A DNA stretch of 64,000 nucleotides from the NCBI GenBank assembly GCA_951640165.1, contig OX621265.1, positions 15,947,001 to 16,011,000 of the forward strand. Reading direction: 5' to 3'. The notes beneath the pieces were generated by a model. The model searched no databases and was not told the DNA's origin. It was given only the letters and a program-made list of their open reading frames with translations. Every line of letters begins with the position of its first letter. The first letter of the stretch is position 1. This document shows, one piece after another, positions 49,348 through 59,528 of the stretch. Origin of the DNA: Pseudoips prasinana. Lineage: Eukaryota > Arthropoda > Insecta > Lepidoptera > Nolidae. Position numbers and translations under genes: made by a program.

Positions 49348-52300
49348 GCTGTGTGCTGACGGCCTAAGAATATCACCACCCCCTCTCATCCCGTGGGGGG
49401 ACGTAAAAGTCGTCCCGAGTGAAATATATACACCAGAGAACGGGCAGCAGCGTTCTCCTGCATACCATGTCCACCTTACTGCGATCGCCAACCCGTCTGC
49501 CAAGCGTGGCGATTATGGTAAATCCCCTCAAATGATGGACACAACCAAACCGCGGCCCCCAGTCCCCGGCAGCCCTGCTATTCCCAGCCGTGGTAACAGC
49601 CGTGGTTACGGCAGGGCAGGGGGTGCTAAGAATCCCCGGCAGATTCCGCGTTACCAACACCGACGACCTCTGGCCCTGGCAACATATAACACACGTACAC
49701 TGCGGTCCGACGAGAAGATAACCGAACTGGAGGAAGAATTGAGCAGGTTACATTGGGATATTGTAGGATTATCTGAAGTCCGAAGAGAGGGGGAGGACTC
49801 GATAATACTGAAATCCGGAAACCTGCTCTATTACCGGGAGGGTGACCAACTATCCCAAGGTGGTGTCGGGTTCATAGTCCACAAGTCCCTCGTGAACAAC
49901 CTAGTGAAAATCGAGAGTGTGTCGACGAGGGTTGCGTACCTTATACTCAGAATCACCAAGCGGTATTCGTTGAAGGTTATACAGGTATACGCACCCACTT
50001 CGACACACTCCGACAATGAAGTCGAGGTTATGTATGAGGACATATCCAGAGCCATACATACCTCTAACTCCTATTTCACTGTGGTCATGGGGGACTTTAA
50101 CGCGAAGCTAGGCAAACGATTCGGTAATGAGCTGAGAGTGGGGCAATTTGGAACTGGAGACCGGAACCCCCGGGGCCAAATGTTGGCCGACTTCATGGAG
50201 AAGGAGGGACTCTTTATGATGAATTCCTTCTTCAGGAAGCCGGATCACCGCAAATGGACCTGGGTGAGCCCCGATGGTAAAACTAAAAATGAGATAGACT
50301 TTATCTTGTCGACGAGACGACAGATGTTCAATGATGTCTCCGTGATCGATGCGGTTAAAACCGGGAGCGATCACAGACTGGTCAGAGGCTCATTGAACCT
50401 TAATGTCAAACTCCAGAGGTCCCGACTGATAAAGTCTACGCTCCGACCTTTACCTATCCACGTCCAAAACCCCGAACCATTTCAGCTCGAACTGCAAAAC
50501 CGTTTCGAATGCCTAGCAGACTGCGAGGAAGTGGACTCATACTATGACAGGCTCGTAGAAGCTGTCCATACGGCTGGGTCTAAGGTCTTCAAGGCCCGTC
50601 GTACAAACAGAACAAAAAAGATCTCTGACTTTACCCTGCAACTTATGGAAGATAGACGGAAAATGGTTCTGACATCCTCAGATGATGCTACCAGATATCG
50701 GCAGCTCAACAGACAGATCTCAAAGTCTTTGACTCGCGACACGCGGCAATTTAATACAATTAGTATTAAAGAGGCTATCGAGCGGAACAAAGGCTCTAAA
50801 GTGTTCGCAAGAGCTCTGTCTGTTGGACAGAGCCAACTGACGAAGCTGAAGACTGAGGATGGTAGAATCGTCACGTCTAAACCTGAGTTGCTGGGAGAGA
50901 TCGAGAAGTTCTACGGACAGTTATATACGACAACACAGCCACCTGTCAAAAGTCATGCCTCAGATCCCAGAGCACGACTAACCCGACACTACACCGAAGA
51001 CATCCCGGACGTCAGCCTGTACGAGATTAGAATGGCTCTCAAACAACTCAAGAACAATAAGGCGCCTGGTGATGATGGAGTTACAGCAGAGCTTCTGAAG
51101 GCGGGTGGTACACCAATCCTACGGGCCCTTCAGAAGTTATTTAACTCCGTCATACTAGATGGTCAAACGCCACAAGCATGGCACAGAAGTGTGGTGGTGC
51201 TCTTCTTCAAAAAGGGCGACAAGACCCTATTGAAGAATTATAGACCCATCACACTGCTGAGCCATGTTTACAAGTTGTTTGCGAGGGTCGTTACGAACCG
51301 TCTCGCGCGCAGGTTTGACGACTTCCAGCCTCCCGAACAAGCCGGTTTCCGAAAAGGCTTTAGCACCATAGACCACATACATACGCTGCGGCAAGTTATA
51401 CAGAAGACCGAAGAGTATAACAAGCCACTGTGCTTAGCGTTTGTGGACTATGAGAAAGCCTTTGATTCTATCGAAACATGGGCCGTGCTGAGGTCTCTCA
51501 TAAGGTGCCAAATTGACTACCGGTATATCGAGGTGATAAAGTGTTTGTATGAAAACGCCACTATGTCAGTGCTACTCCAGGACCAGATCTCGAAACCTAT
51601 CCACTTGCAGCGAGGCGTGAGACAGGGAGATGTTATATCTCCGAAACTGTTCACCGCTGCATTGGAAGACGTCTTCAAGCTTCTGGACTGGAAAGGCTTT
51701 GGCATCAATGTCAATGGCGAGTACATCACTCACCTTCGATTTGCCGATGATATCGTAGTCATGGCTGAGACCATGGAAGACCTCGGTACAATGCTCGATG
51801 ACCTCAGCAGAGTCTCTCAACAAGTGGGTCTGAAAATGAACATGGATAAGACAAAAATCATGTCAAACGTCCATGTTGCACCCACTCAATTGAAAGTTGG
51901 TGACTCTGCACTCGAAGTTGTAGAGAACTATATTTACCTAGGACAGACCATCCAACTAGGTAGGTCCAACTTCGAGAAGGAGGTCAATCGTAGAATCCAA
52001 CTCGGCTGGGCAGCGTTCGGGAAGCTACGTAACATCTTCTCGTCCAAAATACCGCAGTGTCTCAAGTCGAAAGTCTTCGACCAGTGTGTGTTGCCAGTGA
52101 TGACATACGGAACAGAGACGTGGTCGCTCACTATGGGCCTTATTAGAAGGCTCAAGGTCACCCAAAGAGCAATGGAGAGGGCTATGCTCGGAGTTTCCCT
52201 GCGGGATCGCATCAGAAATGTCGAAATCCGCAGGCGAACCAAAGTCACCGACATAGCCCGAAGAATTGCCAAGTTGAAGTGGCAGTGGGCAGGGCACATA

Positions 52301-52526
52301 GCTCGTAGAGCCGACGGCCGTTGGGGCAGAAAGGTTCTCGAGTGGCGACCACGAACCGGAAGACGCAGCGTGGGCAGGCCCCCTACAAGATGGACCGATG
52401 ATCTTGTTCGGGTCGCTGGAAAATGCTGGATGCGAATAGCACAAGACCGGCAATTGTGGAGATCTTTGGGGGAGGCCTTTGTCCAGCAGTGGACGTCTTT
52501 CGGCTGAAATGATGATGATGATGATG
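49348..52526 (+). mobile_element. Complete RTE-clade retrotransposon
   Basis: 3,179 bp bounded by a 12-bp direct repeat. It has a 184-bp 5' UTR, a single ORF, and a 3' end of only 19 bp including an ATG-repeat tail (52509-52526). Very short 3' ends with trinucleotide tails and a single APE-RT protein are typical of the RTE clade. At least seven shorter fragments of this family occur in the window. Confidence 0.93.
49532..52507 (+). CDS. RTE ORF2 protein: APE endonuclease and reverse transcriptase
   Basis: 991 codons with no interruption. Residues 1-45 are Pro/Arg-rich. The AP-endonuclease domain has TYNTRT (N53), LSEVRR (E82), QVYAPT, GDFN (187-190), NEIDFIL and SDH (279-281). The reverse transcriptase has NKAPGDDGVTAELLK, NYRPITLLSHVYKLF, GFRKGFSTIDHI, FVDYEKAFDSI, RQGDVISPKLF and catalytic FADD (737-740). 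The C-terminus has WQWAGHIARRADGRWG and GRPPTRWTDDL, the conserved RTE tail domain. The protein nicks the target and copies its own RNA there. The start is the first ATG after the 5' UTR (ATGATGGACACAACC). All key residues are present, so this copy may be retrotransposition-competent and may also mobilise the deleted RTE derivatives in the window. Confidence 0.96.
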   Translation: MMDTTKPRPPVPGSPAIPSRGNSRGYGRAGGAKNPRQIPRYQHRRPLALATYNTRTLRSDEKITELEEELSRLHWDIVGLSEVRREGEDSIILKSGNLLYYREGDQLSQGGVGFIVHKSLVNNLVKIESVSTRVAYLILRITKRYSLKVIQVYAPTSTHSDNEVEVMYEDISRAIHTSNSYFTVVMGDFNAKLGKRFGNELRVGQFGTGDRNPRGQMLADFMEKEGLFMMNSFFRKPDHRKWTWVSPDGKTKNEIDFILSTRRQMFNDVSVIDAVKTGSDHRLVRGSLNLNVKLQRSRLIKSTLRPLPIHVQNPEPFQLELQNRFECLADCEEVDSYYDRLVEAVHTAGSKVFKARRTNRTKKISDFTLQLMEDRRKMVLTSSDDATRYRQLNRQISKSLTRDTRQFNTISIKEAIERNKGSKVFARALSVGQSQLTKLKTEDGRIVTSKPELLGEIEKFYGQLYTTTQPPVKSHASDPRARLTRHYTEDIPDVSLYEIRMALKQLKNNKAPGDDGVTAELLKAGGTPILRALQKLFNSVILDGQTPQAWHRSVVVLFFKKGDKTLLKNYRPITLLSHVYKLFARVVTNRLARRFDDFQPPEQAGFRKGFSTIDHIHTLRQVIQKTEEYNKPLCLAFVDYEKAFDSIETWAVLRSLIRCQIDYRYIEVIKCLYENATMSVLLQDQISKPIHLQRGVRQGDVISPKLFTAALEDVFKLLDWKGFGINVNGEYITHLRFADDIVVMAETMEDLGTMLDDLSRVSQQVGLKMNMDKTKIMSNVHVAPTQLKVGDSALEVVENYIYLGQTIQLGRSNFEKEVNRRIQLGWAAFGKLRNIFSSKIPQCLKSKVFDQCVLPVMTYGTETWSLTMGLIRRLKVTQRAMERAMLGVSLRDRIRNVEIRRRTKVTDIARRIAKLKWQWAGHIARRADGRWGRKVLEWRPRTGRRSVGRPPTRWTDDLVRVAGKCWMRIAQDRQLWRSLGEAFVQQWTSFG

Positions 52527-52538
52527 AAAAAAGTTTCC
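52527..52538 (+). repeat. RTE target-site duplication, right
   Basis: AAAAAAGTTTCC directly after the ATGATG tail, identical to 49336-49347. Confidence 0.9.
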
Positions 52539-52640
52539 TACTGAGTTTTCTGGCAGTGTTTCTCAGCAGCTGAATGGTAAGGCAAATAATAATCGAAGGT
52601 TCCACATTTATGTAACATTTAAAATTTTGGATTTACTTCT
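52539..52640 (+). repeat. LINE 3' sequence continuing the interrupted array
   Basis: TACTGAGTTTTCTGGCAGTG continues the sequence cut by the RTE. The same words, reversed, are at 45505-45545. This indicates the array lies in the 3' region of an older LINE. Confidence 0.6.
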
Positions 52641-52859
52641 CAGTCTCAGTTGGCAACAAGTAAAAGTGAGTTTTCGTTGAGTTGAGATAAAGTAGATTTT
52701 TCTTACCTATATTCAGTGATATTAAAATATCATAATTAAAATACCCGGTCACATTAGCCCTGACCCTGGGCTAATAGTAAAAAGTGTTGAATAGCGTAAC
52801 TTTACCTGACCTTAACCAGTTTGTCGCACGTATAACAAAAAGCAACAAACATACTCTTT

Positions 52860-53830
52860 ATGAGTACAAAGATATGTATGTTGCTCCTTAAGGGAAATAT
52901 TTCAATCCGGTTATTTCGGCGTACAAGAGGTGTATAATAGCTTGTCTGCCGACTGTTATGAAGAACTCTGGTAACAAGCAGGTTAATCAACAATATATCC
53001 ATATGGTTAATCCAACAGTGTATAATGGGCTACAATCTATCCATTTACAGTACCTTTTTTTTTTAGACAGGGGGAATGGCTACGCAAAAAGTGTCTGCGG
53101 GCTCGCAGACTAAACTTAACCTGCCGTGGTTTTCTCTTGGCGCCTAGTGGGAGGAGCCCCGGGAACGCGGGTATGCCCTCCGGTGCCCCCCTTACAGTAC
53201 CTATGTTACATAACACATTTTTGAACGCATGAGCTCTATTATAACTAGTTACTATCTATTATGAAGAACTCTAGTAACAAGGGGGTTAATCTAGGAGTGT
53301 ATAATGAGCGACAACCTATCCCTATAATGCCTACAGTATGTTACATAACCCAGATATTTCGGTCCGCACGAGCTCTATTATTTATAACTAGTCTGTTATC
53401 TGTTGTGAATAACTCTAGTAACAAGCGGTTTAAGCTAGGAGTGTATAATGAGCGATAACCTATCCCTATAATGCCTTTACAGTACTTATGTTACATAACC
53501 CAGAATTTTTGGACCACAAGAGATCTTTAATAGCTGGTCTGCCGTATATTCTGAAGAATTCTAGTAACAAACGGGTTAATTTAAGAGTGTATAATGAGCG
53601 AGCGAACTGTAATAGCTGGACTACCGTATATTATAAAGAATAATAGTAACAAGCGGGGAAATCTAAGAGTGTATAATGAGCGACAGCCTAAAGATATTTC
53701 GGACCACAAAATATCTGTAATAGCTGGTCTGCCGTATATTATAAAGAATTCTAGTAACAAGCGGGTTAATCAGAGACATCCGATCCCCATATTGCATTTA
53801 CACTGTATTACATAACCCAGAATTTTGGTC
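52860..53830. repeat. Irregular ~140-bp tandem repeats
   Basis: CTAGTAACAAGCGGGTTAAT-like, GTGTATAATGAGCGACAACC and TTACATAACCCAGAATTTT words recur at about 52960, 53265, 53408, 53555, 53636 and 53742, with a stray unit at 54520. Spacing is 80-160 bp. Short frames across it are by-products. Confidence 0.75.
53056..53191 (-). mobile_element. A-tailed retroposon fragment with 11-bp duplication
   Basis: TTACAGTACCT is at 53045-53055 and 53192-53202. The 136-bp insert is GC-rich and starts with a T-run, so it is a minus-strand retroposon with an A tail. It matches 41318-41455. The parent element is not identified. Confidence 0.82.
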
Positions 53831-54259
53831 CGCATGAGCTATATTTTTACCTATACATCAAAAATATTTACGTTATAAACTTAGTACTGTGTATAATTAA
53901 GAACCATAATAATTTACTGTTCATAATATAGATTTGTCAAGTAATTCAAATTCCGCGTCCCTTTTACTTACATCTGTCTGACAGTTGAATCCAAGAGCAT
54001 ATAATTGACCGACTCAGCTAAAAAACATGGATTAAATAAATGTAATGTATATTGATTGTGTCATAGTCGAGTCATTTTTTCTTGGTGTACTTATGTATTG
54101 TTATGGAGAAGTTATGACAAGAATGTCGACATTCTAACAATTATTTTATATACTGTCTGTGTTATGCATTTCCAAATTGGTGTTAATTTATTAATATTTT
54201 ATTTTAGTTCGTTTTTCCATACATTTATTTTTTAAATTAGTTAAAAGTTACATTATTGG
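53831..54259. other. No recognisable feature
   Basis: AT-rich sequence without gene or repeat that I can support. Confidence 0.4.
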
Positions 54260-54490
54260 TGTCCAGGTACTCTAAAGTTGTAACTGCGAGCTGTACATCA
54301 ATTGTCCGTGATTTACATGGTTCCATCATAAAACCAGCGCTACAACTGTTAATGTTGCAGCTAGTGCTGAGATGGGACCAATTCGGACTCGCACAGATAA
54401 GAATTAAGGACTTCTGTTTGTGTACCTTATATATTATTATTATTATCTGTGTTAGTTTACTGAATAAATGTATTTTCTTTCTTTCTTCTA
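54260..54490 (+). mobile_element. Possible LINE/SINE 3' end
   Basis: GAGATGGGACCAATTCGGAC, AGATAAGAATTAAGGAC and GAATAAATGTATTTTC followed by CTTT repeats look like a retroposon 3' end with a polyadenylation word and a simple tail. No second copy in the window. Confidence 0.35.
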
Positions 54491-54574
54491 TATTATATCT
54501 AGTCTGCAGTCTGTCATAAAGACCTCTATAGTAACAAGCGCGTTAAGCTAGGAGCTGTATAATGAGCGACAACC

Positions 54575-54850
54575 TATCACCATGGAGACTTATCACTATT
54601 TTACTAACCGCATTCCCAGGTCAAAAACATGTTTTTTTGTAACTTAGTCTTAATATGCTAATAGAATTCATATTTAACGAATTATAAACTTGTTCAGAGA
54701 CATCTTATCACCATGGAGATTTAGCACTATTTGACTTGTTGCTATTCGAGGTCAAAAATATACTTTTATTGTAACCAAGTCTTAATGTATATATTAATAT
54801 GCTAACTGAATTCATATTTAACGATATATAGATATATAAACTTGTTTTGG
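54575..54850. repeat. Two ~130-bp direct repeats
   Basis: TATCACCATGGAGA starts both units (about 54577 and 54707). Each goes through AGGTCAAAAA, GTCTTAAT, ATTCATATTTAACGA and ATAAACTTGTT, with small differences. Confidence 0.7.
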
Positions 54851-54888
54851 AAGCGAAATGGCAATACTGGAAATCCCCATAAAATATA

Positions 54889-55143
54889 ATAATAATAATA
54901 TCTGGGGACAATGTCACACAGAACATCCTAGCCCCAAACTAAGCAAAGCTTGTTCTATGGGTACCAGGCGACGATATACATACTTATATAGATAGATAAA
55001 TACTTATATCCATAGAAAACATCCATGACTCAGAAACAAATATTCGTGCTCATCACACAAATATTTGCGCTTACCGGGATTCAAACCCAGGACCACCAGC
55101 TTCGTAGGCAGGACCACTACCAACTAGGCTACGGTGACCGTCA
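54889..55143 (-). mobile_element. SINE2 element
   Basis: A reversed full-length SINE2 with ATA tail, canonical body and head. One change in the B-box region (GATTCAAACCC on the plus strand). Confidence 0.86.
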
Positions 55144-55740
55144 CATATGTCCTTGATATCATCGATTTCTAAGATTTTTTTGTTTCCAGGATCTAGGGGC
55201 AAGTATGTATAGGCTTAAGTTGTCCCAATGTGCGGTAATTGAGGCATAATGTGGAGATCATCTCATCACAAAATCCCGGAATCTTGGTTATTCCATTTCA
55301 TTCAAATTTTACCACTATAACGCGCACTTCCCTATTAGATACTGTTTCGACGCAGGCCCTGAGGGGAAAGCGGGGGGGGGGGGGAGCGGGACGGGACGAC
55401 ACCGCGTCACTGCGCGCCCGCCGCCAATCGAGATGTTTGCTTTACTGAGTCGGTCGAGAATGATATGTCATTTTATTGATACGCTACATAATGTGTTCGT
55501 GGTTCCACCCAATAAACAATCTATAACTTATACCGATGTGTTTTAATCTCGTTATACCACTGAATAATTTACGAATCCTCGCCTTGAATGTGTCTCCAAT
55601 CTTTTAAACTCCACTAACTACACAGCAGGTTTTATTAATAGAACAGCTAATATTTTCCAAAGACAAGGTATTGACGTTTCCGTCTCTGTGTTAATAACAA
55701 TTAATCAATTTACGAAATGGAAAATAAGGCTTCATTAATA
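55144..55740. other. No gene; G13 run
   Basis: Contains a G13 run at 55372-55384 in a GC-rich patch (55350-55430). The 69-codon frame there has no motif. Confidence 0.4.
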
Positions 55741-56278
55741 AGAAAAACTGGCCAGTGCAAGTCCGACACGCGCACGAAGGGTTCCGTATTATCTTTAAAA
55801 ACGACAAAAATATCACGTCAGTTGTATGGGAGGCCCCATATAATTTATATGTACTTAATTAAATTTTTTTGTATTTTTTGATATAGCGGCAACAGGAATA
55901 GATCATCTATGAAAATTTTTAGAGTTTCACATACCACGGTTCATGAGACATAAAGCCTGGGGACAGACGGACAGACAGCGGAGTCTTAGGCTGAGATCTA
56001 TAGAGCGTACTTAGACTTTGCTCAGACTTTACTTAGACAGAAGTTAATGCATGTAACGAAATTACAATTGGTGTTTTGACTTTGTCTGTCTTAGCTTATG
56101 CTAAGCATAATCTAAACTTCAAAAAGTCTATAAATACTAAATCAAAGTATATGCTTAGCATACACTTAGCAAAGTTTTACGTAAGTAAAGTTTGAGCAAA
56201 GTCTAAGTACGCTCTATAGATCTCAGCCTTAGTCTATGCCTAAAGTCCTGTTTTACCTTTTGGGTACGGAATCCTAAA
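55741..56278 (+). repeat. GGTTCCGTA-type repeat with MITE inside
   Basis: ACTGGCCAGTGCAAGTCC and GAAGGGTTCCGTATT open it, and TTTTGGGTACGGAATCCTAAAA closes it. The interior matches 1473-1796 (GGCAACAGNAATA; CACGGTTCATGAGA) until a MITE interrupts it at 55989. Confidence 0.78.
55989..56228. mobile_element. 240-bp MITE with TTA duplication
   Basis: 47-bp inverted ends with one mismatch start GGCTGAGATCTATAGAGCG. TTA lies at 55986-55988 and 56229-56231. The empty site is visible at 1747-1756 (AGTCTTAGTA), where a sister repeat lacks the insert. Confidence 0.93.
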
Positions 56279-56504
56279 AAAAAGTGTACAAAATTAATTA
56301 GTGATACCATGTTACAGACTTAAACAACGTAGCAAAATCTGTTATTATATGGCGGTGTCAATATTTAATGGTAATAAATCATTTTATATCATATTAAAAC
56401 AGGTTTACACTTATACACTATTGTTAGTATATCTAAAGACGAATTAATGAGACAACCATCCATTCGCTAGAACAACCAAATACTAGGGTATAGGTCTTCT
56501 CACT

Positions 56505-56786
56505 AAGAGCCTAACTATCTTACTTACTTATCGCATGGGCAGTGGTTACCCCAGTGTCAGAGTTGTTCAAGCCGCCTATTAGGCCTCTGACAGGACTTAA
56601 CGACTGTTGTCTGATGGCTACAACCGGGACCGACAGCTTACAGTGCCCTCCAAAGCACTGAGACGCTCATAAATTAAACCACTTTGTCGGTCTCCCATCT
56701 ATGGACTAACCGCGAGCCTAGTTGCTTAACCTTGCCAATCACTTACGGACCAGTGAGAGCATCTGGCTATGAGCCTAACTATGGTG
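56505..56786 (-). mobile_element. 5S rRNA-like SINE, full length
   Basis: On the minus strand: GCTCTCACTGGTCCGTAAG, GGTTAAGCAACTAGGC, GATGGGAGACCG (box C mutated), body GGAGGGCACTGTAAGCTG, GAACAACTCTGACAC, GTAACCACTGCCCATGCG and a TAAG tail. It shows the family's full extent, about 280 bp. Confidence 0.78.
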
Positions 56787-57010
56787 AAGTAAGTATCGGG
56801 TGCCACAGCCTTCAAGACGCTATTGCGATTGCTAATTATTCTGCTCAGGAGCGAGGCCGTTTTCTCGTGGATGATGGCAAGAAACCCATCGGTATAGTTT
56901 ACCGTGAACATTGTAGAGGCACTGCCGAGGTAATAGAAACAGCATATTTAAAACATGATTTACTTGGTCAGTGCACCGAGCAAATCTTCATCCCAACATG
57001 TTACCACTGA
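56787..57010 (+). other. Unrecognised open frame, about 74 codons
   Basis: The frame stays open after the SINE and encodes CHSLQDAIAIANYSAQERG, FLVDDGKKPIGIVYREH and AEVIETAYLKHDLLGQ before a TGA. I do not recognise the family. Its first part in the longer frame is SINE sequence, so no start codon is supported. It could be a remnant exon or retroelement piece, or chance. Confidence 0.2.
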
Positions 57011-57039
57011 CCACAAGAACCTTACGCTACTATTCAATG

Positions 57040-57360
57040 TCAATATGAAGGTCTTCGGTAAGAAAATGCCAAAGATATTTTAACTTTTCACCATACCATG
57101 TATAGCAAATTCAAATGTACTTTCCCAGTAATTAGCAACTACCTTAAAGACCATGTATTCACTATTTTTGTAATTATATACCAGTCCATGTGTAGCAGTG
57201 AAGGTTTTATACATACTCTGTGGGATGGACCCAGCAGCACCATGTCATCCGCGTAGCTGATATTGTTACAATTAAGACCATTTACCCTATATCCGACATG
57301 CACGCTGCTGAGCTCGGCAATGAGATCACTTACATAAAGACTGCGGAGTCGGGGAGACCA
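57040..57360 (-). pseudogene. LINE reverse transcriptase fragment
   Basis: On the minus strand LWSPRLRSLYVSDLIAEL, VNGLNCNNISYADDMVLLG (the catalytic YADD) and, after a frameshift, HGLVYNYKNSEYMVFK are visible. These are palm-domain and following motifs of a LINE different from those above. Frames are broken and both ends lost. Confidence 0.75.
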
Positions 57361-57362
57361 CA

Positions 57363-57443
57363 GACCACCTCACTCGGGAATTTGAACCTATGATCTCATT
57401 ATCTGCAGTTGAACATGCTGCCACTAGAGCAAAGAGGCAGTCA
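57363..57443 (-). mobile_element. SINE1 head fragment
   Basis: CTCGGGAATTTGAACC, ATCTGCAGTTGAACATGC and CAAAGAGGCAGTC are the reversed SINE1 head. The body is missing. Confidence 0.6.
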
Positions 57444-58459
57444 ACGAGTAGAGTAAAAAAAACGATCAACAACAAAAAATAGTATGATCATCGTAACTCA
57501 TGAACATATGAAACTAAATAAAGTGGAAAATACATACTTTAAGATGTTCTTATTTGACGTTGTTGATGAAAAAGTGCAAAGCAAAAACTCCTGAAATAAA
57601 CTTAAAGTTTGAGATCTGGTGACACTATTTCTACGCCCATATGTTTATACCTATACCATATATAGAAAGAGAGAGAGAGAGAGACGCACAACACCACATC
57701 TCAATGTGGTGTTCTCGAAGAATGGAGAGAACTACTTGGAGAGACAGAAAATCAAGCTGGAATTGAGAGATAAACAATCACAGAGAGCAGAAGAAGTGAG
57801 CTTTTTGTTTAGATTATAATCACAAAACGAAATGCCAATAAGTGAAGGGCTTGCCAAAGAGTGCTTGATCAGAAGAAATGGAGAAAGCTTCACTGTAAAT
57901 AATTGGTCTTACATTGGAAAGGTTATATTACTATTTTAGTTCAGTAAAAAATCAATTCAAATCTATTAGTTGCTAATGTAATTTCTTTTCTTCAATGTCC
58001 ATGCATTCTCAAAAAATTCAAATATTCTTATTTTATAATGATTCAAAATGTTTTTCAACAGGTTTAACACAAGTATATTGTAGTTGAAAGGTAAGCAAAA
58101 GTAAAATACATCGATTCAATTCGTATTAAAACAACCGGCGGCCATATTTCTATGTGTAGTCCTACATAAAACTATTCTCCTGATAATAATTACCGATGAA
58201 ATGTAAACTCCGCCAGGAGGCTTTTGCGTTGTAAAATAAGGCAGTTGCATAAAACATCTCCAAAACCGATCGTTTCATGATCTCTACATAGTCCACAGAT
58301 GGTTGTCCATGGTGGTTGGCAGTGAATGGTTCCTAGGTCAGATATAAACGTTAATAAAAAAAATATGTATAAGCGCATGAACCTAATATTTGTGCCGCTG
58401 TATCCCGCACCATAAATATCAGAATATTTATGTAACAACTTTTTAGTATATATTTAGTA
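57444..58459. other. No gene seen
   Basis: AT-rich with a GA microsatellite at 57665-57683. A 66-codon frame at 57619-57819 is low complexity around that tract. Nothing else is supported. Confidence 0.4.
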
Positions 58460-58771
58460 CTAGCTGTGCCCGCGACTTCGTCCGCGTGTTAATTGGATTA
58501 TTTAGTTTTTTTTAGTAAAAAAAAGACTTTTTCTAAAATAAAAGTAGCTTAAGTTACTCCTTATTACATCAGCTACCTGCCAATAAAAATCCCGTCAAAA
58601 TCGGTCCAGCCATTTCAGAGATTAGCCGGAACAAACAGACAGACAGACAGACAAAAATTGTAAAAAAAAATATTTTGGCGTATGTACCGTATATATATTC
58701 ATATACATGTAGTAAAAATCGGTTATTTCAATATTACAAACAGACACTCCAATTTTATTTATTTGTATAGA
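58460..58771 (-). mobile_element. Helitron-like element, second subfamily
   Basis: The left end CTAGCTGTGCCCGCGACTTC and right end ATTTGTATAGA are the reversed hairpin-CTAG and TCTATAC ends. The interior (AATCGGTCCAGCCATTTCAG) differs from the other copies. Confidence 0.78.
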
Positions 58772-58889
58772 TTTATGTAACAAGTATTTTGTTTATTTAG
58801 ACTTTAGACATTGAGTTTTTGTTCTGCTAAAATATATCTGTAGCGTTAAAAGAACATTATTACAAAAATTGTTAGTACTAATGATTAGT

Positions 58890-58995
58890 AACTCTGACTG
58901 TTAAGTTAGGGGTCATAGGCTCGATCCCCACTCACGGCAAATCTTTCAGTGATATGCATGGTTATTTGTTGTGTGTCTGGGTGTGATTTATTTAT
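58890..58995 (+). mobile_element. Degraded SINE3-like fragment
   Basis: GGTCATAGGCTCGATCCCC (B box) and GTGTGTCTGGGTGTGATT match the middle of SINE3. Both ends are missing. Confidence 0.45.
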
Positions 58996-59180
58996 CACCA
59001 AAAGAAATGTCTCTCAGACAATGCGTAGTAGTGGTTTTTCACTAGTGTTTTAAACAAACCAAGGGATTGAGCACGTCTAATTGTTAAATGCAACGCATTC
59101 CAGAGGCGAGCTGCATATGCTATATATATATATATATATATATATAGCATATGCAGCTCGCCTCTGGAATGCGATAACAT
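58996..59180 (-). pseudogene. LINE ORF2 C-terminal fragment with palindrome
   Basis: Reading leftwards, AYAARLWNALHLTIRRAQS and LFKTLVKNHYYALSE resemble the end of a LINE ORF2 (the WNxL and FK...L words). The upstream part is replaced by the palindrome 59094-59173. Confidence 0.5.
59094..59173. repeat. 80-bp perfect palindrome with TA core
   Basis: CGCATTCCAGAGGCGAGCTG and CATATGC run into a TA tract and back out as the exact complement. One arm is LINE coding sequence. Confidence 0.92.
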
Positions 59181-59204
59181 CGTACCAATACATGTGAGGT
59201 GTCT

Positions 59205-59528
59205 ATGGATAGATCTTCAAAAATGATATTGAGGTTCCTAATATAATTTTTTTCTAAACTTAATAGTTTGCGCGAGAGACACTTCCAAAGTGGTAAAATG
59301 AGTGTCCCCCCCCCTCTAACTTCTAAAATAAGAGAATGATAAAACTAAAAAAAATATATGATGTACATTACCATAGAAACTAACAACGAAAATTGGTTTG
59401 AACGAGATCTGGTAAGTAGTTTTTTTTTAATACGTCATAAACCGCAATTTGCTTTCATTTAATCAACTGAAATACTTGCTGCTACGGAACCCTTCATGTT
59501 TGAGTCCAACTCGCACTTAGCCGGTTTA
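59205..59528 (-). repeat. GGTTCCGTA-type repeat, reversed
   Basis: GCGCGAGAGACACTTCC, CTTCTAAAATAAGAGAATG, GATGTACATTACCATAG and GCTACGGAACCCTTCATG. It is the single-arm sister of 14988-15548. Confidence 0.78.

Noticed and set aside
51934..52605. 223-codon and 142-codon minus-strand frames inside the RTE ORF
   Set aside because: They are antisense shadows of the RTE coding region, whose plus-strand frame carries all catalytic motifs.
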